From Paraburkholderia panacisoli (GTDB lineage Bacteria; Pseudomonadota; Gammaproteobacteria; Burkholderiales; Burkholderiaceae), in NCBI RefSeq assembly GCF_008369935.1, contig NZ_VTUZ01000036.1:1-64000 (forward strand): a stretch of 64,000 nucleotides of DNA, written 5' to 3'. The position numbers and the translations under genes are program-made. Shown piece after piece: positions 35,668 to 43,828 of the stretch. Below the pieces are notes generated by a model, which saw nothing but the letters and a program-made list of their open reading frames with translations, was not told the DNA's origin and made no database searches. Every line of letters starts with the position of its first letter. The first letter of the stretch is position 1.

Positions 35668-37386
35668 TCAACGAAAATGCGTATGCGCCAATTCCACGAC
35701 TTCATCTGCCCGGCCGTTCAGCACGGCGCGCAACATATATAGGCTGAAGCCCTTTGCTTGCGCCCACTGCACCTTCGGTGGCAATGCGATTTCATGCTTG
35801 GCAGTAACCACATCGATCAACGCGGGGCCCGGCCGTGCAAAAGCGCGTCGCAAGGCATCAGGTAAGTCCTCGGAATGTTCGACCCGAATACTAAAAATCC
35901 CCGCAGCTGCAGCAATATCCGCGAAATTTGTCGTGCTCAAATCAGTCCCGGTGTCCAGATACCCACCCGCTTTCATCTCCATGGCGACAAATCCAAGCGA
36001 ACTGTTGTTGTACACAACGACCTTGATTGGGAGGTCAAGTTGCCGTGCGCTCAAAAGGTCCCCAAGCAGCATTGACAGTCCGCCGTCGCCTGAAAGCGAG
36101 ATGACCTGCCGTCCTAGATCTGCCGCCTGAGCACCGAGCGCCTGTGGCATCGCGTTTGCCATCGACCCGTGGTTGAACGAGCCATGCAGGCTGCGTTTGC
36201 CGTTCATCGTCAGATAGCGTGCCGCCCATAGCGTTGGCGTGCCCACGTCGGCGGTAAAGACAGCATCCTTCTCGGCGATTTCGTCGACAAGCCGCGTCAG
36301 GTATTGCGGATGAATTGGCCGGCCCGATGGCGAGGGTCGCGCGAGGTCGTCGAGTCCCTTGCGTGCCGACACATAGTGCTTTCTTGCGCTATCGAGGAAA
36401 CGACGGTCCGTCTTGCGCTCCAGGCGAGGCAGCAAGGCAGTCAGCGTTTCGCGGACCCCGCCCACGAGTCCGAGTGCAAGTGGCGTGCGTCTGCCGAGCG
36501 CGTCGCCCCGTATATCGATCTGCACGATCTTTGCTCGCCCAGGATAGAAGTTACGGTAGGGAAAGTCGGTCCCAAGCATAACGAGTGTGTCGCAAGACAT
36601 CATCGCGTGGTAGCCCGAGCTGAAACCGATAAATCCAGTCATGCCAACATCGAACGGATTGTCGTGCTCGATATATTGCTTACCCCGTAGTGCGTGGACA
36701 ACTGGGGCACCAAGCTTGTCCGCGAGAGCGACAACCTCATCATGTGCGTTGGCGCAGCCACTACCGCATAGCAAGGTAACGGCGCTTGCTTGGTTGAGCA
36801 GAGCCGCTAATCGATCAAGATCGCGCGCAACCGGGATGATCATTGGCGGTTGTGCATCGACCCAGGAAGGCGCTTCCGACGGCGCATCGTCGAGTGCAAT
36901 GTCACCGGGCAACACAATGACCGCAACACCGCGTTCGTTGATGGCGGTCCGCATTGCGCGCTCGAGTACCCGCGAAAACTGCTCGCGGCTAGTAACGAGT
37001 TCGACGAAATGGCTGCATTCCTTGAAAAGCTCCGTTGGATGGGTTTCCTGAAAGTAACCAAGACCAATCTCAGTCGATGGAATATGCGCCGCAATAGCGA
37101 GCACCGGAACGTGATTTCGGTGGCAATCAAAAAGACCATTGATCAGGTGCAAATTGCCCGGCCCGCAACTGCCCGCGCACACAGCTAGCCGACCCGTTGC
37201 AGCGGCCTCGGCGCCGGCAGCAAATGCCGCGACCTCTTCATGCCGCGTGTGCATCCAGCGGATCGAATCCATTCGATTGAGGCTGTCGGAAAGCCCGTTC
37301 AGGCTGTCACCTGTCACTCCCCAGATACGTTCTACGCCGGCAGCCGCCAGGGTGTGCGCCAAATGATCGGCGATCGTTCTACCCAT
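35668..37386 (-). CDS. Thiamine-diphosphate enzyme, pyruvate oxidase/dehydrogenase-like
   Basis: This 572-residue protein has the three-domain ThDP layout: an N-terminal Pyr domain with the activating Glu in HTRHEEVAAFAAG (about residue 50), a central FAD/regulatory domain and a C-terminal PP domain with GDGGLSMLLGDLL and NNSSLGF for Mg-ThDP binding. It is closest in type to PoxB-like pyruvate oxidases, which make acetate and CO2 from pyruvate. It starts 14 bp after the CoA-transferase gene in the same operon, where pyruvate is an expected end product. An acetolactate-synthase or oxalyl-CoA decarboxylase role cannot be excluded. A decayed copy lies at 8587-10334. Confidence 0.85.
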   Translation of the reverse strand: MGRTIADHLAHTLAAAGVERIWGVTGDSLNGLSDSLNRMDSIRWMHTRHEEVAAFAAGAEAAATGRLAVCAGSCGPGNLHLINGLFDCHRNHVPVLAIAAHIPSTEIGLGYFQETHPTELFKECSHFVELVTSREQFSRVLERAMRTAINERGVAVIVLPGDIALDDAPSEAPSWVDAQPPMIIPVARDLDRLAALLNQASAVTLLCGSGCANAHDEVVALADKLGAPVVHALRGKQYIEHDNPFDVGMTGFIGFSSGYHAMMSCDTLVMLGTDFPYRNFYPGRAKIVQIDIRGDALGRRTPLALGLVGGVRETLTALLPRLERKTDRRFLDSARKHYVSARKGLDDLARPSPSGRPIHPQYLTRLVDEIAEKDAVFTADVGTPTLWAARYLTMNGKRSLHGSFNHGSMANAMPQALGAQAADLGRQVISLSGDGGLSMLLGDLLSARQLDLPIKVVVYNNSSLGFVAMEMKAGGYLDTGTDLSTTNFADIAAAAGIFSIRVEHSEDLPDALRRAFARPGPALIDVVTAKHEIALPPKVQWAQAKGFSLYMLRAVLNGRADEVVELAHTHFR

Positions 37387-37400
37387 GATGGTCTCCTGCT

Positions 37401-38732
37401 TTAAAGTAAATGGAGTTCGCGCGCCTGCGCCGACAGCGCCTCGCGAAACTCGGGGTGTGCAATACGAATGATCGCGTTCGCTCGTTCGGTCGATGACAGA
37501 CCCTTCAAGTTCGCCACACCGTATTCGGTCACGACAAGATGAGTGTCAGTACGCGGCGTGGTTACCGGCCCGCTCAGTCGGGAGACGATCTTCGATACCG
37601 CTCCGCCGCCTGTTGTTGAGTGGAACGCTATGATTGATTTACCACCACGGGACGCGTATGCCCCACGGACAAAGTCGAGTTGCCCGCCGGTTGCGCTGTA
37701 TTGATGCCCTTTCACGTGCTCTGAATTGCATGCACCGGTCAGGTCCAATTCGATGGTCGAGTTAACCGATATGACGTTATCGTTGCGCGAGATCGTATGC
37801 GGATCGTTCACGTAGCTCACCGGATAGCTCTCGATCGACGGGTTGTTGTCCAGGTACTGATACATCTCGCGGTCGCCCATCGCGAAAGTGAAGACGGTCT
37901 TGCCCCGATTAAGCGTCTTGCGAGAGTTGTCCACTACCCCGCGCTGAATCAGGTCAACCAGCCCCGGTGTCAGCAACTCTGTATGAATCCCGAGATGACT
38001 ATGGCCGGCAAGCGCGGCACATACCGCGTTGGGTAACGCACCAATCCCCATCTGCAGGCAGGCGCCGTCGGTAACAAGCTCGGCAATCAGCGCGCTGATC
38101 GTCCGGTCGTGTGCAGTCGCCGCTTTTGGCTTGAGCTCGGGTATCGGGTGATTCGATTCCACGATCGCATCCACTTCCGATACATGCAACAACGAATCGC
38201 CGAAGACGCGGGGCATGTTCGGGTTGACTTCCACAATCAACCTGCGTGCGGCGCGCGCGACGCCCGTCGTGTAATCGTTGTTGGTGCCGAACGTAAAGTA
38301 GCCGTTCGCATCCATGGGCGACACCATCACCAGCATTGTGTCGACCGGGATATGGTCAGCGAATAGCCGGGGAGACTGGCTAAACGAGTTAGGCACGTAG
38401 AACACGACCTTGCGGTTGCCGTCCTCAACGCCGAGCTTGATGAGCTCGCGCTCGGGAGCGCCCATGAACATGCAATGCGGCAGGATCCGGCCCATGAGCG
38501 AATAGCGCAGCAAACTATTTCGCAAAAACGCTTCCGAGTGAAAGTAGTAGACCTTCAGCGCATCAATGTCCCCTGCTTCGGCGCGCGCCCCTAACGCCTC
38601 GAGTAATGAGGGTGGCTGCGACATCGCCATCCCGAGCGCGATTGACGAGTCACTGTGTAGTGTCGAAACCGCTTGCACTGCCGATGTAAGCTTGCTCTTG
38701 TACAACTCTTCAACTTGAAATCTGAGGTTCAT
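37401..38732 (-). CDS. Acetyl-CoA hydrolase/transferase family CoA-transferase (itaconate CoA-transferase-like)
   Basis: This 443-residue family I CoA-transferase has an active-site Glu in VNSTIELDLTG (about residue 325) and the glycine loop GGQLDFVRGAYASRGGKS followed by HSTTGGGAVSKIV. The family includes 4-hydroxybutyrate CoA-transferase and the itaconate/succinyl-CoA transferase RipA/Ict. The MaoC-type hydratase and CitE-type lyase genes immediately upstream form the RipB and RipC partners, which favours activation of itaconate or mesaconate with succinyl- or acetyl-CoA. The C-terminal third is duplicated in the chimera at 8211-8576. Confidence 0.85.
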   Translation of the reverse strand: MNLRFQVEELYKSKLTSAVQAVSTLHSDSSIALGMAMSQPPSLLEALGARAEAGDIDALKVYYFHSEAFLRNSLLRYSLMGRILPHCMFMGAPERELIKLGVEDGNRKVVFYVPNSFSQSPRLFADHIPVDTMLVMVSPMDANGYFTFGTNNDYTTGVARAARRLIVEVNPNMPRVFGDSLLHVSEVDAIVESNHPIPELKPKAATAHDRTISALIAELVTDGACLQMGIGALPNAVCAALAGHSHLGIHTELLTPGLVDLIQRGVVDNSRKTLNRGKTVFTFAMGDREMYQYLDNNPSIESYPVSYVNDPHTISRNDNVISVNSTIELDLTGACNSEHVKGHQYSATGGQLDFVRGAYASRGGKSIIAFHSTTGGGAVSKIVSRLSGPVTTPRTDTHLVVTEYGVANLKGLSSTERANAIIRIAHPEFREALSAQARELHLL

Positions 38733-38747
38733 GAGTACAGCTCCGGA

Positions 38748-39275
38748 TCAATAGTTGGCGTCGGTTTCGGGTGAATGACCGCGCTTGTAGATCAGCATCG
38801 TGCGTTCGAACGTCATTACGATCTTGCCGTCCTGGTTGAGTCCTTTTGTTTCCACGGTCACGATCCCCTGCGTCGGACGACTCTCCGACTCGCGCTTGGA
38901 TAGCACGGTGGATTCCGCGTAAAGCGTGTCGCCCGCAAATACCGGATGCGTAGCCTTGACCTTGTCCCAGCCCAGGTTGGCCACCACTTTCGCACTCACG
39001 GTGCGTACGCTCATTCCGGTAATCACAGCGAGGGTGAAGGTGCTGTCGACCAGCAGCTTCTTCCACTCGGTCTTCGCGGCATAAGCCGCGTCGAAATGGA
39101 CCTGCTGCGTGTTCATGGTGAGGAGCGTGTTCCAGATATTGTCGACATCGGTGATCGTTCTGCCTGGCCGATGCTCGTAGATCGTCCCGGGAACAAAGTC
39201 CTCGAAGTACAGGCCAGACGTTTCGCGGAAGCGATTTTCTTCAATCTGGCGATACGCGGAAATAGAAGATGTCAT
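38748..39275 (-). CDS. MaoC-family hydratase (itaconyl-CoA/mesaconyl-CoA hydratase-like)
   Basis: This 175-residue hot-dog-fold protein starts with GLYFEDFVPGTIYEHRPGRT. It carries the hydratase residues Asp and His in DVDNIWNTLLTMNTQQVHFD (about residues 45-63), then PVFAGDTLYAESTV. Length and motifs match single-domain mesaconyl- or itaconyl-CoA hydratases. It sits between the CitE-type lyase (25 bp upstream) and the CoA-transferase (15 bp downstream), the expected order for making citramalyl-CoA. Confidence 0.85.
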   Translation of the reverse strand: MTSSISAYRQIEENRFRETSGLYFEDFVPGTIYEHRPGRTITDVDNIWNTLLTMNTQQVHFDAAYAAKTEWKKLLVDSTFTLAVITGMSVRTVSAKVVANLGWDKVKATHPVFAGDTLYAESTVLSKRESESRPTQGIVTVETKGLNQDGKIVMTFERTMLIYKRGHSPETDANY

Positions 39276-39300
39276 GATGTTGCCCTAAAGAGATAAGTTG

Positions 39301-40134
39301 TCAGACTGAAGCCAGCACGCCACGCGCTTCACGAGCAATGGCCTCGTCGATCATGCGCCCGTCCACGATGCCCACGCCGTGCTCGTTTGCTTCGAGCACG
39401 CGTTTCGCCCACGTAACGCGATCGGCGGACGGCGTGAACACGCGGTTAATAGATTCAATATGTGAAGGGTGAATGGCGCTTTTGCCATGAAATCCATTGG
39501 CGAGCGCGAAAACCAGATCGCTTTGCAAAAGGTCAGCGTCGTGAATGGCGAAGCACGGCGCGTCAATCGCCTCGATGCCAGCCGAAGCACACGCTGCCGC
39601 TACGCGACAACGCGCGACCTGCAGCGCGAGAGAGTCGGATTGGGCAAGCACATCGGAGGCATAGTCAGCGGCGCCAAACATGAGCGCCCCGACATAAGCG
39701 CTGGATCTGGCGATCGATTCGACCGCGAACATGCCTCGCGCCGATTCGATCAGGGGAACCAGCACGCTCGTTTTACCGGCTTGATCGAACAGGCTTGCTA
39801 CGAGTGCCACCTGATCCGGCGATTCAACTTTCGGCAGCAGGATAAAATCGGGCATACGCGAGGCGTCCAGCAACGCGGCAAGGTCGTCCAGGCCGAAGCG
39901 CGTAGAAACTGGATTGATGCGCACCGCAAGCCGCGGCGTGGTTTCGTTCAGAGGCGTGTTGAGCCACGCAAGGAGATTCTTTCGTGCATCCGGCTTCTCA
40001 GCGGAGGACACGGAATCTTCGAGATCGGCGATGGTAATGTCCACACCACTCTTGGCCGCGCTTAAGAGACGGTCAGGACGAGTGGCGGGTGTGAAGAGCC
40101 AACTACGAGTGGGACAAGCAGAACGATCGGACAT
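39301..40134 (-). CDS. HpcH/CitE-family lyase (citramalyl-CoA lyase-like)
   Basis: I choose the ATG at 40134 (MSDRSACPTRSWLFTPA, with CAGG upstream) over a GTG four codons earlier, giving 277 residues. The CitE barrel is clear: LFTPATRPDRL, ITIADLEDSV (metal/CoA site), AVRINPV with the conserved Arg, LLPKVESPDQV and VPLIESARGM with the Mg-binding Glu. A closing HPSHIESINRVF completes the family pattern. It would split citramalyl-CoA to acetyl-CoA and pyruvate. It is the first gene of the four-gene operon, 111 bp after the LysR gene on the same strand. Confidence 0.87.
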   Translation of the reverse strand: MSDRSACPTRSWLFTPATRPDRLLSAAKSGVDITIADLEDSVSSAEKPDARKNLLAWLNTPLNETTPRLAVRINPVSTRFGLDDLAALLDASRMPDFILLPKVESPDQVALVASLFDQAGKTSVLVPLIESARGMFAVESIARSSAYVGALMFGAADYASDVLAQSDSLALQVARCRVAAACASAGIEAIDAPCFAIHDADLLQSDLVFALANGFHGKSAIHPSHIESINRVFTPSADRVTWAKRVLEANEHGVGIVDGRMIDEAIAREARGVLASV

Positions 40135-40245
40135 GACGCTTTGCACCTGAAGAATGTTTTGACCTCTTCATTCTCGTGATGCAGCGCGCGGCTGACAATG
40201 CGGCAATAGTGGTGTCAGCCTTCGGAAATCCGGAAGCCTTGATTT

Positions 40246-41160
40246 TCAGGTTTTGCTGCGTGACTGCTTGGAGCCGCTTGCGATCAGGTGGTCGAACAGC
40301 AGACGAGCGTAGGTTGGGAGTGCGTCCCGCTCGCTCACGCACACGCGCATTTCACGCAGCGCCCAGGTATCAACGAGACGTAGAACACGAATACCCATGG
40401 TGCGCTTGCATCGGCGGGCCGCCGACTCAGGCACGACTGATACGCCCACGCCATTCTCGACCAGACGGCAGATCGCGTCGAAACTCCGTAGCTGGATACG
40501 CTGGCGAATCCGCCGGTGCAATCTGCGCGCATGGCCCTCCAAATAAGTCTGAATCGATGCGCCGCTCGCATACCCCACGAAATCGTGCTCAAGCAAGTCC
40601 TCGAACGCAATGTCGTGCATGCCTTCGAAGCCGGGTGCAGACGCGGGCACGACGGCGCACAGGCGATCGGTGACAAAGGGAAACGCTTGCAACGCGCCCA
40701 TATCTGCCGCCGCGGCCACGATGCCGATGTCTGCCACGCCATCCATCAGCGCCTCGACGATTTCGTGACTCAGGCGCTCTTCAACTTCAATGTTGACGTT
40801 GGGATGTGCTGCAAGGAAATGGCTGACAGGCGTCGGCACAAACTCTGTGAGCGCGTTGGTGTTTGCCAGCAGCCGCACCGTGCCTTTCAGTCCATGGGCG
40901 AACTGGCCAAGGTCGTCGGTCAATCGCTGCATGGAAGCGAGCGTTGAGCGTGCGTGACGTAACAACGTATGGCCTGCTTCCGTAGGTTGGACGCCGAGCC
41001 GCTGGCGCGCGAGCAACGGCACGCCCACTGCTTCCTCCATTTGCTTGATGCGCCCGCTCGCCGAGCCTAGAGCCAAGTTTACCCGCGTGGCGCCGTGCGT
41101 AATGCTGCCCGCTTCCACCACGGCCACGAAAAGCCGTAAATCCGCTATGTCGAAGCGCAT
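40246..41160 (-). CDS. LysR-family transcriptional regulator
   Basis: The start at 41160 (MRFDIADLRLFVAVVEAGSI) gives 304 residues with a normal helix-turn-helix and an effector domain. It lies directly upstream of the CitE/MaoC/CoA-transferase/ThDP operon on the same strand and is divergent from a truncated MFS gene, an arrangement reminiscent of the regulators beside itaconate gene clusters. It probably responds to the operon's carboxylic-acid substrate. Codons upstream of 41160 in the same frame have no family similarity. Confidence 0.88.
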   Translation of the reverse strand: MRFDIADLRLFVAVVEAGSITHGATRVNLALGSASGRIKQMEEAVGVPLLARQRLGVQPTEAGHTLLRHARSTLASMQRLTDDLGQFAHGLKGTVRLLANTNALTEFVPTPVSHFLAAHPNVNIEVEERLSHEIVEALMDGVADIGIVAAAADMGALQAFPFVTDRLCAVVPASAPGFEGMHDIAFEDLLEHDFVGYASGASIQTYLEGHARRLHRRIRQRIQLRSFDAICRLVENGVGVSVVPESAARRCKRTMGIRVLRLVDTWALREMRVCVSERDALPTYARLLFDHLIASGSKQSRSKT

Positions 41161-41304
41161 GAAGTGTCTCCGTCTTCGTTTTCGTTGATTCCACGAGCGA
41201 TCAAGCCTACGGAAAACCCCAAGGATACCTTCGCGAACTCCGCATTGTCGCCGAACGTCGCGCCTTGGACAATGGCCCCACAAAATCAGCAAACGGAGAC
41301 AGAC

Positions 41305-41450
41305 ATGGCGAACCCTTCAGAAGACATCGCGCGCGATCATGCGCCCAACTTTCGACACGCTCGTACGATCCAACGGCGCGCTGCCACTGTGAGCCTCATC
41401 GAGTCGGTGATTGAATGGTATGACTTCTTCATCTTCGGCACCGCTGTCGT
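41305..41450 (+). pseudogene. MFS (MHS-family) transporter, N-terminal fragment
   Basis: From ATG 41305 the first 47 residues end in ATVSLIESVIEWYDFFIFGT, the standard first helix of MHS-family organic-acid symporters. The next codons (VVERNKHVN) are unrelated and the frame closes at 41517. About 390 residues are missing. It is divergent from the LysR gene of the itaconate-like operon, so the operon's importer has probably been lost. Confidence 0.8.
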
Positions 41451-41764
41451 AGAACGCAATAAACATGTCAACTTCGCGACATTAAACTCGTCAATTCGCG
41501 GGGCCACGGTGCATTGAAGGGCGAGAAGCCTTGCTGGGCAATGGCTTCCGGGACGCGAATAAACATGTCAACTGCCCGAGTCGCTTACCAACGAGAATCC
41601 GGAGTATGCAGACGCCGCACGCTGAGGGTGTCGCAGACCAAGCGGCACCGCCCCCGGCGGGCACAAGCCGGCCATCTAGAGCCGTTCACCATGGCTTGCG
41701 CATGGACGGTCGAGCGTCAGCTGCGCACTCGACAGCGGACCGTCGGGGCGCCACACGGCTAGTG
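41451..41764. other. Scrambled stretch with a 16-bp direct repeat
   Basis: AATAAACATGTCAACT occurs at 41458-41473 and again, exactly 100 bp on, at 41558-41573. No gene is recognisable here. It lies between the broken MFS gene and the IS630 fragment and is probably debris from insertion-sequence events. Confidence 0.5.
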
Positions 41765-41824
41765 TCCCATTCCGTTGTTAACTGCTCTATGTTCGCGTAG
41801 CATGTTGACGTCAACGGAATGGGA
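41765..41824. repeat. Inverted repeat upstream of the IS630-like gene
   Basis: Perfect 13-bp arms TCCCATTCCGTTG (41765-41777) and CAACGGAATGGGA (41812-41824) flank 34 bp. The left arm follows CTAGTG, compatible with a TA target, so it may be the left end of the element together with an internal binding site. Confidence 0.6.
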
Positions 41825-41833
41825 GACGCCAAC

Positions 41834-42190
41834 ATGCCGATGGGACGACCGAAGGCCGAACTGATGCTGAGCGAAGACGAGCGCTCGCAACTGATTTCGA
41901 TAGCACGTTCCCGTTCGATTTCGGCTGCGTTGGTCACGCGTGCGCGCATCGTACTGGCAGCGGCTGACGGAGAGCCCAACAGCGCGATCTCCCAGCGCCT
42001 GCAACTCACGCGCGCGACAGTGGGCAAGTGGCGTCTGCGGTTCCTGGAGCAGCGCATCAACGGACTGTATGACGAAGTACGCCCGGGCAAGCCGCGCACG
42101 ATCGATGATGAGCAACTGGCCCAATTGATTCACAAGACCCTGCACACCAGGCCTACGGACGGCTCGCTGAGCTTACCTTGCCGCACTTGA
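41834..42190 (+). pseudogene. IS630-family transposase, N-terminal helix-turn-helix fragment
   Basis: From ATG 41834, with GGGAGA upstream, the protein reads SEDERSQLISIARSRS, then ALVTRARIVLAAADGE and LTRATVGKWRLRFLEQ. This is the paired helix-turn-helix of IS630 transposases, followed by the RPGKPRTIDDEQLAQLI linker. Similarity stops after TRPTDGS and the frame ends at 42190. The DDE catalytic domain (about 220 residues) is missing, so the element cannot move itself. Confidence 0.82.
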
Positions 42191-42226
42191 CTTATCGCGA
42201 CAAAATCGACTCCTCCGAACCATATT

Positions 42227-42568
42227 TCACTGTTGCCGTGACAAATCGAAGATGAGCGCCGCTTCGACCCATTTCTCGCCGGGTGGGGTCCACGGCGTCG
42301 GGGCCTGGAAATTCCACATCAGGCGCTGCCATTCCGTCAGCACCGGATCGCTTGCTTCAGCATCCGCAATGCGCTGAGCGCTGAAGACTGTGTCATCGGT
42401 CTCCATCAGCATGCATAGCCGGGTCCCCAGCCGGAAGATTTCCATACAGGTGATCCCCTGGCTGCGGAGATGATTCGCCACCTCGGGCCAAATCTTGCGG
42501 TGCATGGCCTCGTACTCGGCGATAAGATCAGGGGAATCCTTGAGGTCCAACATCAGGCAGCGTCTCAT
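42227..42568 (-). CDS. L-rhamnose/L-fucose mutarotase (RhaM family)
   Basis: The ATG at 42568 gives 113 residues, matching the 100-115-residue RhaM (DUF718) family; the longer upstream frame has no similarity. The family motif YEAMHRKIWPEVANHLRSQG is present, with the catalytic His, and WQRLMWNFQ near the end. The enzyme speeds interconversion of sugar anomers. It is the last gene of a sugar-acid operon that also encodes an aldose dehydrogenase and lactonase, so the substrate is probably L-fucose or a related 6-deoxysugar. The gene ends close to the IS630 fragment. Confidence 0.82.
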   Translation of the reverse strand: MRRCLMLDLKDSPDLIAEYEAMHRKIWPEVANHLRSQGITCMEIFRLGTRLCMLMETDDTVFSAQRIADAEASDPVLTEWQRLMWNFQAPTPWTPPGEKWVEAALIFDLSRQQ

Positions 42569-42791
42569 CGCATTCTCCGACGGTCGTGTAAATTGCTGCG
42601 CTTTCTGTGCAGCGCAATGCTGTGATTCAAACCCGCTTTCTCCTGATGTGACTGGAAAAAGACCTGCAGCACGTCGGTGGTCCCACGAACGAACCTGGCA
42701 ATTGACGCTCCCTTTCCTGTCCCATCGGTCCATAACGGAGGAGTTTCATCTTGTCTTTTCGTCGTTGCTGAGACGGCACCGAATGGCGCAG

Positions 42792-42977
42792 TTAATTCGA
42801 CCAACCGCCATCGATCAAGTGGATCTGGCCGGTCGTAAACAACGACTCATCGGATGCAAGGTACAAATCGAGCGCTGCGACCTCCTCGGGCTTACCCACA
42901 CGTCCCATTGGCTGACGCGCGACGAACGCCGCATGTACCTGCTCGACACTCGCCTTCGGGGGCATTCCAGCGTCCCT
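42792..42977 (-). pseudogene. Short-chain dehydrogenase, C-terminal stub
   Basis: On the minus strand a frame ending at 42792 reads GMPPKASVEQVHAAF, then RQPMGRVGKPEEVAALDLYL and LIDGGWSN. This is the standard C-terminal 55-60 residues of SDR enzymes of the 2-keto-3-deoxy-L-fuconate dehydrogenase type. A stop lies just upstream, and the Rossmann fold and catalytic YxxxK are absent. It sits between the lactonase and mutarotase genes, where a fucose operon would carry that dehydrogenase. Confidence 0.78.
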
Positions 42978-42997
42978 TCACCGTGGTTTAACAAACT

Positions 42998-43828
42998 TCA
43001 CAAGCGATAGAATGCTCCGGCGTTCGCACCGAAAACCGCGTCGCGCGCCGCGTCGGACAGTGACGCAAGCAAAGTGTTCGCCACCGAATGCCATAACAGG
43101 TAATCGCCGTTCATGTTGAGCACAGGCCAGTCACTGCCCCACATCAGGCGCGCCGGGCCGAAGGTATTCAGCAAATGATCGACATACGGCCGTAGGGTCT
43201 CTTCAGTCCAGCCGGGTGCGGCTTCGCTTGCAAGACCCGAAAGTTTGCAATGAGTATTCGGCAGGCGCGAGAGGCGCGTGGTGCCGTCGGCCCACGTTCG
43301 CCAGCCGGCATGGCCATCGCGGACCGGCGGCTTCGCGCCATGATCGACCACGATGCGCAACTGTGGAAAGCGCGCCGCAAAGGTCTCGAGCGCTTCGACG
43401 TGGCGCGCGAAAATCAGCGCGTCGAAGGCGACGTCATGCGCGAGCAGCGCCTCTACGGCGGGCGCTAGTGCAGGATTAGCGATCCAGTTGTCATCCGGCA
43501 GGTCTTGCAGCATCGGGCGCACACCCTTGAACTTTGGATCGCGTGCAAGCTCGGCGATTAGCGCGGGTGCTTCGGGCACGAGCATCGGCACCCAGCCGAC
43601 GACGCCCCCAATCGACGGCTCACGCGCCGCCAGCGCCAGCAGGTAACGGGTCTCAGCCAGAGTCGGCGCGGCCTGCACGACGATCGTACGTTCGATGCAC
43701 GCAGCAGACGCCAGGGGTGCCAGATCTGCCGGCAGGAAGTCACGCCACAACGGGCCCAGCTCGGGGGTGAGCCATCCGTAGTCGCCGCGGCTGCGCTGCC
43801 AGAAATGCTGATGCGCATCGATCTTCAT
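42998..43828 (-). CDS. Amidohydrolase-family sugar lactonase (L-fuconolactonase-like)
   Basis: This 276-residue protein opens with MKIDAHQHFWQ, the His-x-His metal site. It continues with DYGWL, IVVDHGAKPPVRDG and the terminal Asp in LMWGSDWPVLN, all typical of amidohydrolase-2 lactonases acting on L-fuconolactone and related sugar lactones. Its start overlaps the aldo/keto reductase stop by 4 bp, so the lactone made by that enzyme would be its substrate. Membership in the family is sure; the exact sugar is inferred from the operon. Confidence 0.87.
   Translation of the reverse strand: MKIDAHQHFWQRSRGDYGWLTPELGPLWRDFLPADLAPLASAACIERTIVVQAAPTLAETRYLLALAAREPSIGGVVGWVPMLVPEAPALIAELARDPKFKGVRPMLQDLPDDNWIANPALAPAVEALLAHDVAFDALIFARHVEALETFAARFPQLRIVVDHGAKPPVRDGHAGWRTWADGTTRLSRLPNTHCKLSGLASEAAPGWTEETLRPYVDHLLNTFGPARLMWGSDWPVLNMNGDYLLWHSVANTLLASLSDAARDAVFGANAGAFYRL

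Noticed and set aside
41451..41764. Possible CRISPR array from the repeated 16-mer
   Set aside because: Only two copies, 100 bp apart, with no palindromic repeat and no cas genes nearby.
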